Assembly: GCA_002803225.1 (NCBI GenBank)
Contig: NXFV01001879.1
Span: 1 to 18,344 of the forward strand
Length of the DNA: 18,344 nucleotides
From: Gamarada debralockiae
Taxonomy: Eukaryota; Ascomycota; Leotiomycetes; Helotiales; Hyphodiscaceae
Direction: 5' to 3'
A program made the translations under genes and the position numbers. Below the pieces are notes generated by a model. It ran no database searches. It was not told the DNA's origin and was given only the letters and a program-made list of their open reading frames with translations. Shown here piece after piece: positions 1-10,052 of this stretch (its first letter is position 1; each line of letters opens with the position of its first letter).

Positions 1-323
1 GTGTCATTAGAATTTAGACGTAGAAATAATGGCTTCACAGATCAATTGGAATCAAAGTAAAACGAGCAAAACATAAAAAAGGAAAGTTTATTGTTGGGAA
101 ATAGAAAGTTGAACCCTTCGTAATTCACTGGTGGAAGGAAAATGGCACTCGCCGTACAACGTGAATTAGAGTTAGACATCGTCACTATCATACCATGTGA
201 TGAACCAATATTCTGTGTGCTAAAAGAAATGTGTGACGATCAAAGCAAAATGAGTAAAAGTATATAATTGCATATTTCTGTACATGCTGGCGCTGAGTGG
301 GCCTGAAATGTGCCAAGAAACTG
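1..323. other. Flank downstream of the transcription factor gene, no gene seen
   Basis: I see no coding frame of useful length or recognisable motif on either strand. The stretch is moderately AT-rich and lies 3' of the minus-strand regulator, so it probably contains that gene's 3' untranslated region. The window edge cuts whatever lies beyond. Confidence 0.4.
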
Positions 324-1596
324 TCAAACTATTACTCCCATAAGACCGCGGCTATCGTACTCCTCAAGCGGCCAACGCAGCCCCAGTGTCCATGAAGGAT
401 CTAAGATCTTATATATAGCTCTCACAATACTGGGTGCCCAATTGTGCAAAAACCACTTATAAGGAGCATATTTTGCGAGAACTACGCCGTAAGCTATGAT
501 GATGAGGGCCATCGGACGCCGCTGCTCTAACAATGCCAGGTACTCCTGAGAGATCAAATGGGGCCACAAAAGCCTAGGATGCATAGGGCCGTTATGCAGT
601 GAGCTCTCCATCTGGAGGATAGTATCCTGGTAAATCAACTTGTCCTCTTCAGTATCTGAGGATGCTGCATTGAAGAGTTCCAGCGCCTTCAATGCCGCGA
701 GAGCAGAGTCATCCCGAAAGGTTAGGTCAGTGGCTCCCTGCAGAGGCGGGAATCTACCCAAAGGTCCAGCCTCAATCCATGGTTGCACTGAACTGAACAG
801 TTTCCAGTAGCTCCGAAATGATTTCAAGACTGTGATAAAGCCGTTTATCGGGTCGAGATGTTGTTCCGCATCTACCAATTGGGCAATTCCACACGAGAAA
901 ATGAGAAGTAAAACCGAGAATGTGACAGCGGCCGTGCAATTCTTTGGCGTAATTTCTCTGATGCTAGATCGAAATAGAGTGAGAGCTTCATTGTGATGGG
1001 TGCGAGCGTGGGTGAGATATGACCGAGTGGACTCGCTAAAGCCGCGAAGATGGATGATGTGAAGAGCAGACACTGCTAGGATAGAATGCATGAGAAATTC
1101 GTAGGACTGGGCTTGATGTGGCACGACTGATTCCCATTGCTGTCCGCCATCACTAGCATCGTGGAGGGTAACTGAAGTGTACACCGAGAAGTGATGCATG
1201 AGCTCCAATTGTCCGAGGCTCATTTCGGGTAAAGAGGCTGGGATGGAGGGGCGATTCATGGGTTTATCATCGTTTCCACTGCATGCCATTGTTCTACATC
1301 CTGAAATTAGCAATAACTCGGACTGTACAAGGCCGAGTTGAGACGAACTTTGCTTGTTTGCTTTTCTGAGGTAGAGAAGCTCGAGGGGATGGAAATTCGA
1401 GCAGCCCATAATCACATTCTTTTTTCCACTTGCAGCAATTGCTGCAGCGAGGGGGTCGTTCGTCGCACTTGAAAGGTGTTAGAATTTCCGCAGGAGATTG
1501 TGATTGAAACTAGTGGAATACCTTCACTCGCCTCTGTTTACACTGTCCACATCCATGGCGGGACTTGTGATGGACTCTTCGGGATCCGCTCGGCAT
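324..1596 (-). CDS. Upc2-like Zn2Cys6 fungal transcription factor
   Basis: Predicted nuclear DNA-binding regulator. Exon 1 (1596-1522) starts at an ATG 19 residues before the first zinc-cluster cysteine and reads KSRHGCGQCKQRRVK. A 54-nt intron (1521-1468, branch-like CTAAC, AG end) joins it to CDERPPRCSNCCKWKKEC, giving a perfect C-x2-C-x6-C-x6-C-x2-C-x6-C zinc cluster. Exon 2 then hits a stop in its own frame, so a second intron is needed; the best fit is 1348-1279 (70 nt), but its donor is not a strong consensus. The last exon (1278-324) carries the helical fungal regulator domain, with LGQLELMHHFSVYTSVTL near its start and LGLRWPLEEYDSRG near its end, as in sterol-uptake-control (Upc2-type) proteins. 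The model gives about 382 aa, usual for the family. Target genes are unknown; the enzyme pair at 3.9-7.2 kb is a candidate. The family is secure, the second junction less so. Confidence 0.85.
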
Positions 1597-1872
1597 TTCA
1601 ACCAACGGAGTGTGGGGATTCTGCGTGGAGGATAATGATCGGCACGAATATGGAAGGGTGAAATTTGTCATATGTATTGTTTCGCGGAAGTGTTGACGAT
1701 ATGTATGTGTGCTCGAGCCTCGAGCTTGTGCCAAGCTGAAACGTGGCGGTGTGGCTCAGACTTTTGACTTTCTCACATCAGCGCCAATCGATGTGGCTTT
1801 CAAGCTGAGCCTGGAGTATAAAAAATTCTTAAGTCAAGAAAGGAAACTCAAGAGGCCCTTTTACGTCATTCC

Positions 1873-3660
1873 TTAAAACTGGGGCTCAAATCTCCAATAC
1901 CCCGGCGGACTGACACATAATAGTGGATCTTCACAGTTGAGGCGATCATTTACTCCGTATTCGTATCTCAAATTTGTAAACGCACTGAATATGTACACGT
2001 GATCTTGGTGTTTCGTACAAGCCCGAATTCTCAATCCCAAAGGATGGTAAGCCTGGTCCGACCAAACTATTTGCAATCGTTCATCGTTCTCGGCGTAAAT
2101 TCCACACGATACTTTCTGTTCTCGTGCCTCATGCAAAGCCATGATGAAGGCTTCATAGCATCGAAGTCGGATGCTTCAAATGTCGTTTTTACACCGAGGA
2201 AGTACTCTCCAATGAGTGCACAATGCACAATTGGCAACTCTGAGGACAATGTGCTTCTGTACTCTGGTTTGAAGTCCATTGAGGTCAATAAGGAATATCC
2301 ATACTTGACTTGTTTAATAGAACCACTCGCCTTTTCTTGATCTTGAAGCAATTTGTTTTTTAAACGCGGAGATTTGCACAATGAGGCTTGTTTCGTCGTT
2401 AACCCGTATGAAGGAACGAAATAGGAAAAAAGCTGGAGGTAAAGCCTTTGAGTAGCTCCAAAATGGTAGAATGATATCTCCTTCCTGGGAAGATACCGGA
2501 ACGAGGGCAAGCTACAAGTGGCCATTCTGGCCAGCCATCTTCCTTCGACGCATTGGGCGGTACTGCTTCGATCAAAAGCGAGAATAAGAAAAAAAAGTAT
2601 AACAGAGAGGACAGATGCTTCGCCTATAGCATTAGGAAGCTGAATTAGTTCTCAGTCATTCAACTTCTAGGGTAGAAAGGTTATCGTCTGGTACGAGGTT
2701 GCTCCAGGCTTTATAAGTTCGAGACCACAATTCTTTCGTGAAGTGCATCTGCACACAATATGAGCCTAGATGGCTCAACTTTGAAGAGGTCATATGACGG
2801 ATGGCATGTGCAATATTTTGAGCTGATAGCTCTGGACTGGTAAAGAGAATTGTGTCGGGGTATTGGAAGGACAATACTAGAATCGTGTCTTCTTCTATCC
2901 AGATTGGAGTCACGGAAGGGTTGGGTACGCTGCCATATTGACTAGGAAACCAGTTCATAGGCGCAGCCTCCTCCAATCAAGCAATCAGGCACGAATGAAG
3001 GCAAATCGTTCTTCTTTGAGGCCCACTTATTCTCGTCAACACAAGCTAACAAGATTAAAAGACTCCAAAACTTCTCAACATAGCACATGAAGTCTTTGTA
3101 GACCTGCACAAAGGCCCTCGAGTAGTCGAAATTGATGACCTTGAGATTCAGACCATCAGATGCAAGTCCAACGTGAGCGAAGATTATGTCTCTAGGATCT
3201 GAAGCACCCATGCCTCTCCTTGGCTACAATAGATCCAACATCAGATTACCGAAAGGCTTATCTTAAGGTAATGCTATGTGAATATGTTGTCATCCCCTTC
3301 CCATTTTGAATAACTGCGAGCTTATTTAAGCAGAAAGAGAGTGCCCAGAAGTGTCTGCTCCATGCGCGAGCCCCCACTGGGCGCTGACCAGGGCAATACA
3401 AAGATATCTCTTCATTCACGTGTTCTTGACTCGAAAAACGACGCTGGCGTAGGGTCTGGGTATTCTCCGGATTGCCCCGTACCTATGAAAGGACCGTGTA
3501 GTGGTCAAAGATATCTCGGTCATCACACAACGACAGCGATGTGAAGCAGACTGCATTGAAGATTGGTGGTGGTGTCCTGGGTAGGCTGCAACTCAATGAT
3601 TCGTATGCCGTCAGCTTCTTCGAGAGGCTTGCACTTGTACTCGGAGGAAGACGACTCCAT
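1873..3660 (-). pseudogene. Broken HET-domain (heterokaryon incompatibility-type) gene
   Basis: HET proteins act in fungal non-self recognition and cell death; this copy is dead. The start is intact: the ATG at 3660 opens MESSSSEYKCKPLEEADG, followed by IRIIELQPTQ, the usual lead-in to a HET domain. Near 3538 the frame shifts by one base, and the next frame holds DHYTVLS-stop-VRGNPENT. This is the family's LSYVWG signature with Tyr turned to TAG (3485-3483) and Trp turned to Arg (3479-3477). Around 3211 it continues with ASDPRDIIFAHVGLASD, the family's DPRDKIYALLGLA motif, and then LPSFVPD. Further shifts occur near 2970 and near 2161, where DFDAMKPS jumps to YEAFIMALHEAREQ. The C-terminal stretch ends at 1873. 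The frame from 2656 to 2520 and from 3430 to 3215 is too decayed to read. The ancestral length of about 590 aa is normal for this class. The HET assignment is firm; the inactivation is visible. Confidence 0.82.
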
Positions 3661-3928
3661 TAATACCGAACGTGACACACAGGCTTCGAATGATGATGCC
3701 TGGTCCTGCGATGATTGTGGGTTGAGAAATTGTCAAAAGAATAGAGTATCTTTGTCGAGTCGATGATTCGAAGTGGCAGGCTGGCAGCCACCCAGCAGAT
3801 GACTCAGCTCTCTCAGATGTGCCCGACTAATCAATGTGTTATCCCTGGGTGAAGAAGTCAAATGTGCAAGTACTTTTGCGGGTTGGCAGGCGCAGATATT
3901 AGAGTCCCAATAATTGACGTATGCGTTT

Positions 3929-4825
3929 TCAAAGTTTTGAACGAGTCTGCCAGCCGTAGTCTTCCCGAAACCCCAACAATTCCTTCATCTTTCGATTGCT
4001 GATGGGAGCTTCAAACATCTCTATTTTCCGCGTGAAGGGCGTACTCGGACAAGTCCTCTTCAGAAATTCTTCCGTAGGAGTATTATTTGTGATCTCATCA
4101 TTGACAGTATTGAAAACCTGAAAGCCCAGCCCATCTTTCTCCAAACACAAGTGACACACTTTCCCTAGATCCCGAACATCAGTGTAAGACCACCCATGGC
4201 CCTTCCAAACCTCGGGTTTCTCCACATAGGCCTTAAAAATCTGCTCGTGCTTGTCCGGAGTAATAACTGCGCCAAGTCTCAAAACGTAGATGTCGACTCC
4301 AAACCTATGAGCAAAGCCTCTGGCGACACGCTCCATACACAGCTTTGAGATCGCGTAAGTATCCATTGGATTGACGTCCAGAGTTTCCTCGAGCGGAAAA
4401 GAAGGATAGTCGACATCTCCTTCGGCAAACGTGACGCCGTAAGTTGTTACGCTGCTTGCGAGAACAATCTTCTTGATGCCCAGCTTGCACGCTGCTTCGA
4501 TAACATTGTAGGAGCTCAAGGTATTGACTCGGAAGAGCTCATCGTCGGGAACAAGAAGGTTACGCGGCCAGCCCGCGAAGTGGATGACGGCGTCCGGTTT
4601 TTGTTTGACTTTGGGGAATGGCTCTGTAATTTTGAAGTGTGAGCTCAGAGTGTTGAAGACCTGACCGCTTTGCGTGAGATCAGTCTTGATGGTGTGCACT
4701 TTTGGGTTGTCCAAAGGCGTGAGGTCGAGATTCAGAATATTGTGTCCGTACTCGAGAAGTTTGGAGATGACATGACGACCCGCGATTCCAGATCCACCCG
4801 TGAAAACGATATTCTTGGGGGACAT
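3929..4825 (-). CDS. Extended short-chain dehydrogenase / NAD-dependent epimerase-dehydratase
   Basis: Single-exon enzyme of 298 aa with a Rossmann fold. I start at the ATG at 4825 because NIVFTGGSGIAG follows at once; an in-frame ATG at 4978 would add 51 unconvincing residues. Visible motifs are GxxGxxG (G10, G13, G16), Asp34 at the end of the second strand (suggesting NAD rather than NADP), IHFAGWP at 81-87, the ASSVTTYG serine motif at 123-130, and the catalytic YxxxK (Y157, K161). The C-terminal half (SYTDVRDLGKVCHLCLE, FNTVNDE) fits sugar-nucleotide epimerases and uronate-dehydrogenase-like proteins. The substrate cannot be read from sequence. It lies 362 bp downstream of the dehydratase on the same strand, which suggests a shared pathway, for example oxidation of a sugar or sugar acid next to a dehydration step. 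That role is inference. A cytosolic location is likely, as no signal is seen. Confidence 0.88.
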   Translation of the reverse strand: MSPKNIVFTGGSGIAGRHVISKLLEYGHNILNLDLTPLDNPKVHTIKTDLTQSGQVFNTLSSHFKITEPFPKVKQKPDAVIHFAGWPRNLLVPDDELFRVNTLSSYNVIEAACKLGIKKIVLASSVTTYGVTFAEGDVDYPSFPLEETLDVNPMDTYAISKLCMERVARGFAHRFGVDIYVLRLGAVITPDKHEQIFKAYVEKPEVWKGHGWSYTDVRDLGKVCHLCLEKDGLGFQVFNTVNDEITNNTPTEEFLKRTCPSTPFTRKIEMFEAPISNRKMKELLGFREDYGWQTRSKL

Positions 4826-5187
4826 CGCGGTTGCTATAGTATGCTGATGACAAGTTAACCGATGACGACGAGCGGGAATCAGGATTTTCTTCAGAAAGAA
4901 GTGACTCTTGAGTCTAAAGGTCTTCTGTGGCCAAGTATCAACAAAAGGCAGAGAGCGATCAAGTTTAGGAGGTCCCAAACAAGAACACGCCGCTTAAAAT
5001 TGATGCGGGGAAGCCCCGCCTCTCATATGGATGGGCAGACAGAAGATCTCCAGAACGAAGCGCCGTTTCCAAAATCGGAAGGTATGCCGAGGTCCACATG
5101 AAGCCAACGATAATAGTGGCCAATAAATCAATTCGATCTTCAACGTGATGGCAGTATCCAATGATTGACTTTTTCGTCTCGGATGGT
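4826..5187. other. Spacer between dehydratase and dehydrogenase genes
   Basis: This 362-bp stretch must hold the 3' end of the dehydratase transcript and the promoter of the dehydrogenase. The minus-strand frame stays open up to 4978, but its residues do not look like any enzyme lead-in, so I treat it as 5' untranslated sequence. I see no clear TATA box or operator. Confidence 0.35.
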
Positions 5188-7228
5188 TTAGAACAAGTCT
5201 GTCATCGCTCCATGCGAGGCATCGCCAACAACATGGGCGTACTTTGCTAGAACGCCTCTCGTAACGAGCGGCTTCGGCGGTTTCCAGCTCTTCAGCCTCT
5301 GTCCAATTTCCTGATCACTGACTCCAACCAGCTCTAACAAAAACTTGTCCGCATCGATAGCAATCACATCTCCATCTCTGACAACCGCCAGAGGACCCCC
5401 AATAGCGGCTTCCGGAACGATATGGCCCACAATGAATCCATGACTGGCTCCTGAATATCGTCCGTCTGTGATCAGTGCTACGTTCGTCAACTTGGCCCCC
5501 ATCAATGTGGCCGAAGCTTTCAGCTGTTCAGGCATGCCGGGACCTCCTTTCGGCCCTTCGTATCGTACTACAAGCACGATATTTTCGTCTCGAGGAATTT
5601 CCCCTCGATCCAACGCCTCGCTCAAGGCCTCTTCTTTGTCAAACACTCGTGCTTTGCCAGTGAAATGCAGTCCCTGCTTTCCTGTGATCTTGGCAACTGA
5701 TCCGCCCGGTGCCAGATTTCCATTCAGAACAATGAGATGGCCGGTCGCTTTGATCGGATTATCAAGTGATCGAATAATTTCTTGGCCTTGAGGCAGTGAT
5801 GGCCATGACTCGACATTCTCAGCCAGCGTCTTTCCAGTGACCGTGAGCGTACTGCCATCCAAAAGCTTCCCGGCAATGAGCAACTTCATAACGGACGGAA
5901 TACCACCGATTTCGTAAAGATCCGCCATGTAGTATTTCCCGTTCGGTGCAAGATTGGCAATGAGAGGTATTTTGTTTGATATTCGCTGAATATCGTCGAG
6001 ATTCAGATTCACGTTGGCGGTCCGCGCCATCGCCAGCGAGTGAAGAACGCTGTTTGTTGAGCCGCCGAGAGCCATGACCATGACGAGGGCATTTTCGAAA
6101 GAGGTTTTGGTGAGAAGATCGCTTGGCCTGATGTTTTTCTCTAAACAAGTACGGATGGCTTTTCCGGCTTTCTCACACTCCCGCATTTTTGTAGGTGAGG
6201 TTGCAGGCGTGGTCGCAGATCCGGGGAGGGAAAGGCCAAGGGTCTCAATAATGGTCGCCAGGGTATTCGCTGTGTACATGCCGCCACATGCGCCGGCACC
6301 AGGGCAAGCATTCCTTTCAATGTCTTCCATTATTTGGTCAGGCGTGACTGATGGATCGTCGGACCATGACTTCAGTGTATCGAACAAATATGCTCCTTGA
6401 GCCTCGTAGCATGTCTTGATATTGATCGGTTTTCGTAGGACCTTGCTGAATCCGCCTGCCATGGAACCTCCATATATGATGACCGATGGCCGGTTGTGTC
6501 TTGCAATGCCCATGACGCAGCCAGGCATGTTTTTATCACACCCCGGAATCGAGATGCATGCGTCGTGGGCCTGGGCGCAGGTGACAGTCTCGATGCTGTC
6601 GGCGATGATCTCTCGTGTGAGGAGTGAGAATCGCATTCCTGAGAGCATTAGTAGAGTATTCAGATACAGCTTCAACTCTTACCATCGTTGCCTTGACAGA
6701 TTCCATCCGAGACTCCAATGGTGTTGTACTGCCAAGCAAGGAAACCTTCTTTCAACACTGCCTCTTTGCAAACTCTTCCAAGCTCAAGCACTACATTTTC
6801 GTCAAATACTGCTTGCAGCGGCTGCATCGAATAGGTGAAACTGATGATTGCTTACGATGCATGCTGTAAAGGAACAGAAGCCGTCAGTCTCCATTTTCGA
6901 CCCCTAGAGAGAATGAGCATACTTGCATGGATTCCCTTCCCACCACACAGAAGCAATTCCAACGTGAGGACTATTCTTCATCTGCTCTTTACTCGGTACG
7001 CCGGCAGCATACAACATGGCCTTCGTCACAGTCAGCTCAATCCCCGTTTCTAGTTTCCTTCCTCAACTTCTGGCGCACCTGAGCTCCTGGAAAGTCATGA
7101 TCCCGTGTCAAGATTGTTGAATACCGATTGAGAAGTTGCTTCCCATCTCTCGTGGACCCGTACGGGAGGTGAGGGAAATCAATGTACCAAGAATTCTCCC
7201 TTTGATCTTTCTGCTCGTTTGATCCCAT
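5188..7228 (-). CDS. Dihydroxy-acid dehydratase, IlvD/Edd family, probably cytosolic paralogue
   Basis: Iron-sulfur dehydratase that removes water from a 2,3-dihydroxy acid to give a 2-keto acid. My five-exon model is 7228-7079, 7020-6923, 6863-6856, 6790-6683 and 6638-5188, with introns of 58, 59, 65 and 44 nt. The exons sum to exactly 605 codons (604 aa, normal length). Family motifs run in order: [11 protein letters not shown] and [112 protein letters not shown]. Likely cluster ligands are Cys82, Cys155 and Cys239; the likely catalytic Ser is near 517. The N-terminus ([18 protein letters not shown]) is acidic and not a mitochondrial presequence, unlike the valine/isoleucine enzyme Ilv3. 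This argues for a paralogue, possibly acting on sugar acids. The 8-nt third exon is unusual. It is followed by the dehydrogenase on the same strand. Confidence 0.93.
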
Positions 7229-8001
7229 GTTGTTGGGATTGTTTTCTCTCTGGAGTGGGGTGATCCGACTTCTTGTGGTGGCAGACTACGTTGCAATCAA
7301 CACAACATTCAGGAAGTGTACGTGACCAGAATAGAACGCAAAGCAAGTTATAATGGTTTGAGTGTAACGCAAAATTACATAGACTTTAGAAGTTAAATTT
7401 TTTTTTGAGAAGAGCGAGAGTTGACGGAAACTGTTCCGCAAACATATCACACGGGAAGGAAGAATATCCGTCTCCGCAGAGAAGGTAACCCGATTCGACA
7501 TTCAGCAGCCAATGGCCTATAAAGTCGTGTCCAGTCTTCATTGATCCGATAACGAAAGAGACATAAAAGAGGAAATAATGTAAGAAAACTGTCACCGCTC
7601 GTGTCGTGACAGCTCAGAAAACAGTGGTTGGCAGGGTCGTGATATTGTCGACTTATGGAGCTATTCTCCTGCCACGAAGCTATCTTATATGGGTTCTTCA
7701 GTGCGCGTTTGATGCCTCAGGCAGCCATGTTTACATTCACCAGTACTCAAGCTCCCTAAAGGGGTCGACTTATCCATGGGTCATGAGCTTCTGAATCGTT
7801 CAACTCATGGGATTGGTTAAGGCCAAGGAATTAAGCTACCCTTGCGAAATTTAGGAGTGCTCGGGTCCCTTCGAAATATACCTTAGTTGATCATTCAAAT
7901 TTTGTGGCAGGTTGCTAGTCGGACATCAGATTCGCTCAATGAGTAAAAGTGAAATCATCTGGACATAGCACCAGATGAAATGAGACGACACGCGAAGAAA
8001 G
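7229..8001. other. Upstream region of the dehydratase gene, no gene supported
   Basis: About 770 bp with no frame I can support. It should contain the dehydratase promoter, read leftward. A CCAAT box lies at 7509-7513 and a TATAAA at 7518-7523, both as read on the plus strand. The CCAAT could serve either direction, but the TATA is in the wrong orientation for the dehydratase. A plus-strand frame at 7606-7794 has no recognisable features. Confidence 0.35.
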
Positions 8002-8530
8002 CTATAGAACGGGGCTTTGCCACCACTCACGGTCAGGAACTTCTTGGTCTCTGTTCTTGATCACTCGAACGTCTCCGTAGGCGAGCCTTTCGCCTTCGGC
8101 TTTTGGATGGATTCAATTTTGCACACCGGTTTGAATCTGAACGATTCAACTCAATACCAGATATGAAATCTCCCACGTCGATGGAGCATCACCACCACAC
8201 GTTGGAAGGCGTTGAAATTGATTCTGCCGTCGGGGACATCGCGTGGAAATGGGTGATAGGCGTAGAAGTGGAAACACCTCCACAGCAGTTGGATCGTGGC
8301 CTTGGAGATGGACGTATACTTTGCATATGTGTCTTAAGTCTGTCCTCGTTCCAGTCTAGATTTCCATTAATCACTATTACGGGCTTCCAATTTAGTGGTG
8401 GGCACGACTTACATCGCTGTTGAGGGGAGTCCTCGACGCAGTAGGCGTCAAATGTCGTCCACAGACGATTAGTCTGCCAAGCCTCGGCCCGAGTATCTTC
8501 GAGAATAGAGTCTAGATCAAGTAAGGTCAT
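8002..8530 (-). CDS. Small unrecognised protein gene, spliced or decayed
   Basis: I do not recognise the family. Three protein-like blocks follow one another: LLDLDSILEDTRAEAWQ to TTFDAYCVEDSPQ; then YAKYTSISKATIQLLWRCFH to FPRDVPDGRINFNAFQRVV; then ERLAYGDVRVIKNRDQEVPD to a TAG at 8004-8002. They sit in different frames. Two introns would join them in frame: 8412-8333 (80 nt, perfect GTAAGT donor, CTTAAG end) and 8176-8094 (83 nt, GTGGGA donor), giving 121 aa. Alternatively the part I treat as intron 1 (reading PPLNWKPVIVINGNLDW) is itself coding, and the frame breaks are mutations. The DGRINFNAFQ segment recalls an EF-hand-like loop and strand, but I would not assign calcium binding. No signal peptide or membrane segment is seen. 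It borders AT-rich decayed DNA, so a relic is quite possible. Confidence 0.45.
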
Positions 8531-10052
8531 GTCAGCATGACAAGTCTCACGTTCAACACATTCAAGTCTCTACTAAACTGTTGTAGCTTCGTCGAAATAC
8601 CTTTTCACCTTCCCCTCATATGGTTAGGATCTTAGCCAATGCTGCGAACATGACTTCAACCGCGCTTGCTCCGATTATTCTTTACTTTTGATTGTTCTAG
8701 GATGCTCTTCTTAAATGAAGTTGTCCCACATGTGGCGACCTAGGCAGACTTGCTGCTAACGAGACTGTCGGCATAAGTCTGTGTTCTACGGGGCAATTCG
8801 CTAACAAAATTACCACTGAAGGAATTTGGGCGTTTTGTGCAATATAATAAAACGTTTAAGCGAGTCGTACTAAAGAAATTTAACTTCTTTCTCATCAAGT
8901 AAACCTACTTTTAAGTTAAAAGAGTTTATATTTATTTAAGAACATTCAAGTGAAATCACTGAATTTATTTTTGTAAGTTCTGAAAACCTCTTGTAAATGT
9001 CCTGTAGAACACGGACTTATGCCAATGGGCTAGTAACTCGTGGTCCTCATAAGGTTGGGAACCTAGTTAATAGTCAGGCGCTAAATCACTCCTTTACCCT
9101 AAAGTCGGCGAACGCGAGAGTAGAAACCAGTCGATTTTCTTGAAAAATTCACGATTAAAACACGTATACCTTTCTTACAGCTATTAATATAACTAGAATT
9201 TATATTAATTAATTAAATATAAAGTGCTTAAATTTAAAATTATTCTATAATTTGACTTATTACGTAGCTTATTATATTAAAACAGTTGGGAACCAAAATG
9301 AATTATGCGTATGAGAAAATCAAGAAATTTTGGTGAGTCAGATTTTGGTAATGAATGACACCAAAATGAAACGCGACAACCCGTTTTTGCCACCAGAGGT
9401 CTTAAAGCAGTGCACTTAGTGCCAGCTATTATGTTTTTGGTGGAGAACAACGAATTAGGAATGCTTTCTTCCTCAACGCATCACCTATTATTTTCTTAGA
9501 CAATAAGAGAATTCGAGTACAACACGTACTGCGTCTTTAATATACACACTCCACCCAAACTTGAATTTATTGACAATGTCTAATTATGGACTCTTAGAAC
9601 TCTTCATTCGTCGAAACCCACTACCGAGCTGTAATTCAAGAATAACCCACCGTTACTTATCATCGTCTGAGATGACTATTTAAGCAGCGGGAAGGAATGA
9701 AGGTATTTGCTGGGACGTTATCGTAGAATAGATAGTAACTTGCGTTAGTGTAGACTACGCTTCTTGCAACGCCCATGCAGTCAACTATTGTAAATATCAC
9801 TGCGAGTTTATTAATACTACAATTTTTCAAATCTCAAGTGTGAGAAGCTCTAAGCTACTATAGCGAACTTCCAGTTCAGCTATTACTTAGATTTCGAGGG
9901 TTGCATAGTCGAAGCAGTTCCGTTGGCTACATTACTGTCTAATTTGATTGTTTTCAAACGACTTGCTTGGCCTACCGACAAGTCGATTATAACGACCAAA
10001 TTATATATACATATTATGCTAATTACCAATTCTTTCTCCTTTAGCAACATCA
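8531..10052. other. AT-rich gene-free stretch with RIP-like composition
   Basis: About 1.5 kb becoming strongly AT-rich from roughly 8800 to 10030, with stops in every frame. I recognise no protein motif. It holds the inverted repeat at 8770-9023, a perfect palindrome-like CTTTTAAGTTAAAAG near 8911-8925, and short inverted arms ATTTTGGTG / CACCAAAAT around 9330-9366. It is best read as decayed repeat DNA, which in ascomycetes is usually made by repeat-induced point mutation. I did not compute RIP indices. Confidence 0.5.
8770..9023. repeat. Imperfect 23-bp inverted repeat bounding 254 bp (MITE-like)
   Basis: The left arm 8770-8792 (GGCATAAGTCTGTGTTCTAC then GGG) and the right arm 9001-9023, read in reverse complement, match at 21 of 23 positions. 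The two differences are T/C and G/A, both transitions. Homology stops sharply inside and outside the arms. The interior is AT-rich and has no coding frame. This layout fits a small non-autonomous terminal-inverted-repeat element. I could not identify a target-site duplication, so it may instead be two decayed copies of a repeat in opposite orientation. Confidence 0.55.

Noticed and set aside
324..1415. Open frame starting at a GTG near 1415 as the complete regulator gene
   Set aside because: It lacks the zinc cluster and begins in another frame inside the exon carrying the last cysteines; upstream exons with a perfect Zn2Cys6 motif join by splicing.
3341..3766. Two plus-strand open frames at 3341-3544 and 3563-3766
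   Set aside because: They are antisense to the recognisable HET start and signature on the minus strand and have no motif of their own.
5188..6675. The 495-codon frame as a complete dehydratase
   Set aside because: It starts inside an intron. The motifs [12 protein letters not shown] and NTIGVSDGI lie upstream and join in frame through four short introns.
6811..6841. Alternative acceptors in the dehydratase giving extra residues before [10 protein letters not shown]
   Set aside because: They keep the frame in some cases but add 7 to 14 residues between NPCN and NTIG. The acceptor at 6791 gives the family's exact spacing and the CNMH motif.
9959..9985. Inverted arms CGACTTG / CAAGTCG
   Set aside because: Only 7 bp each in AT-rich DNA; expected by chance and not linked to any gene end.
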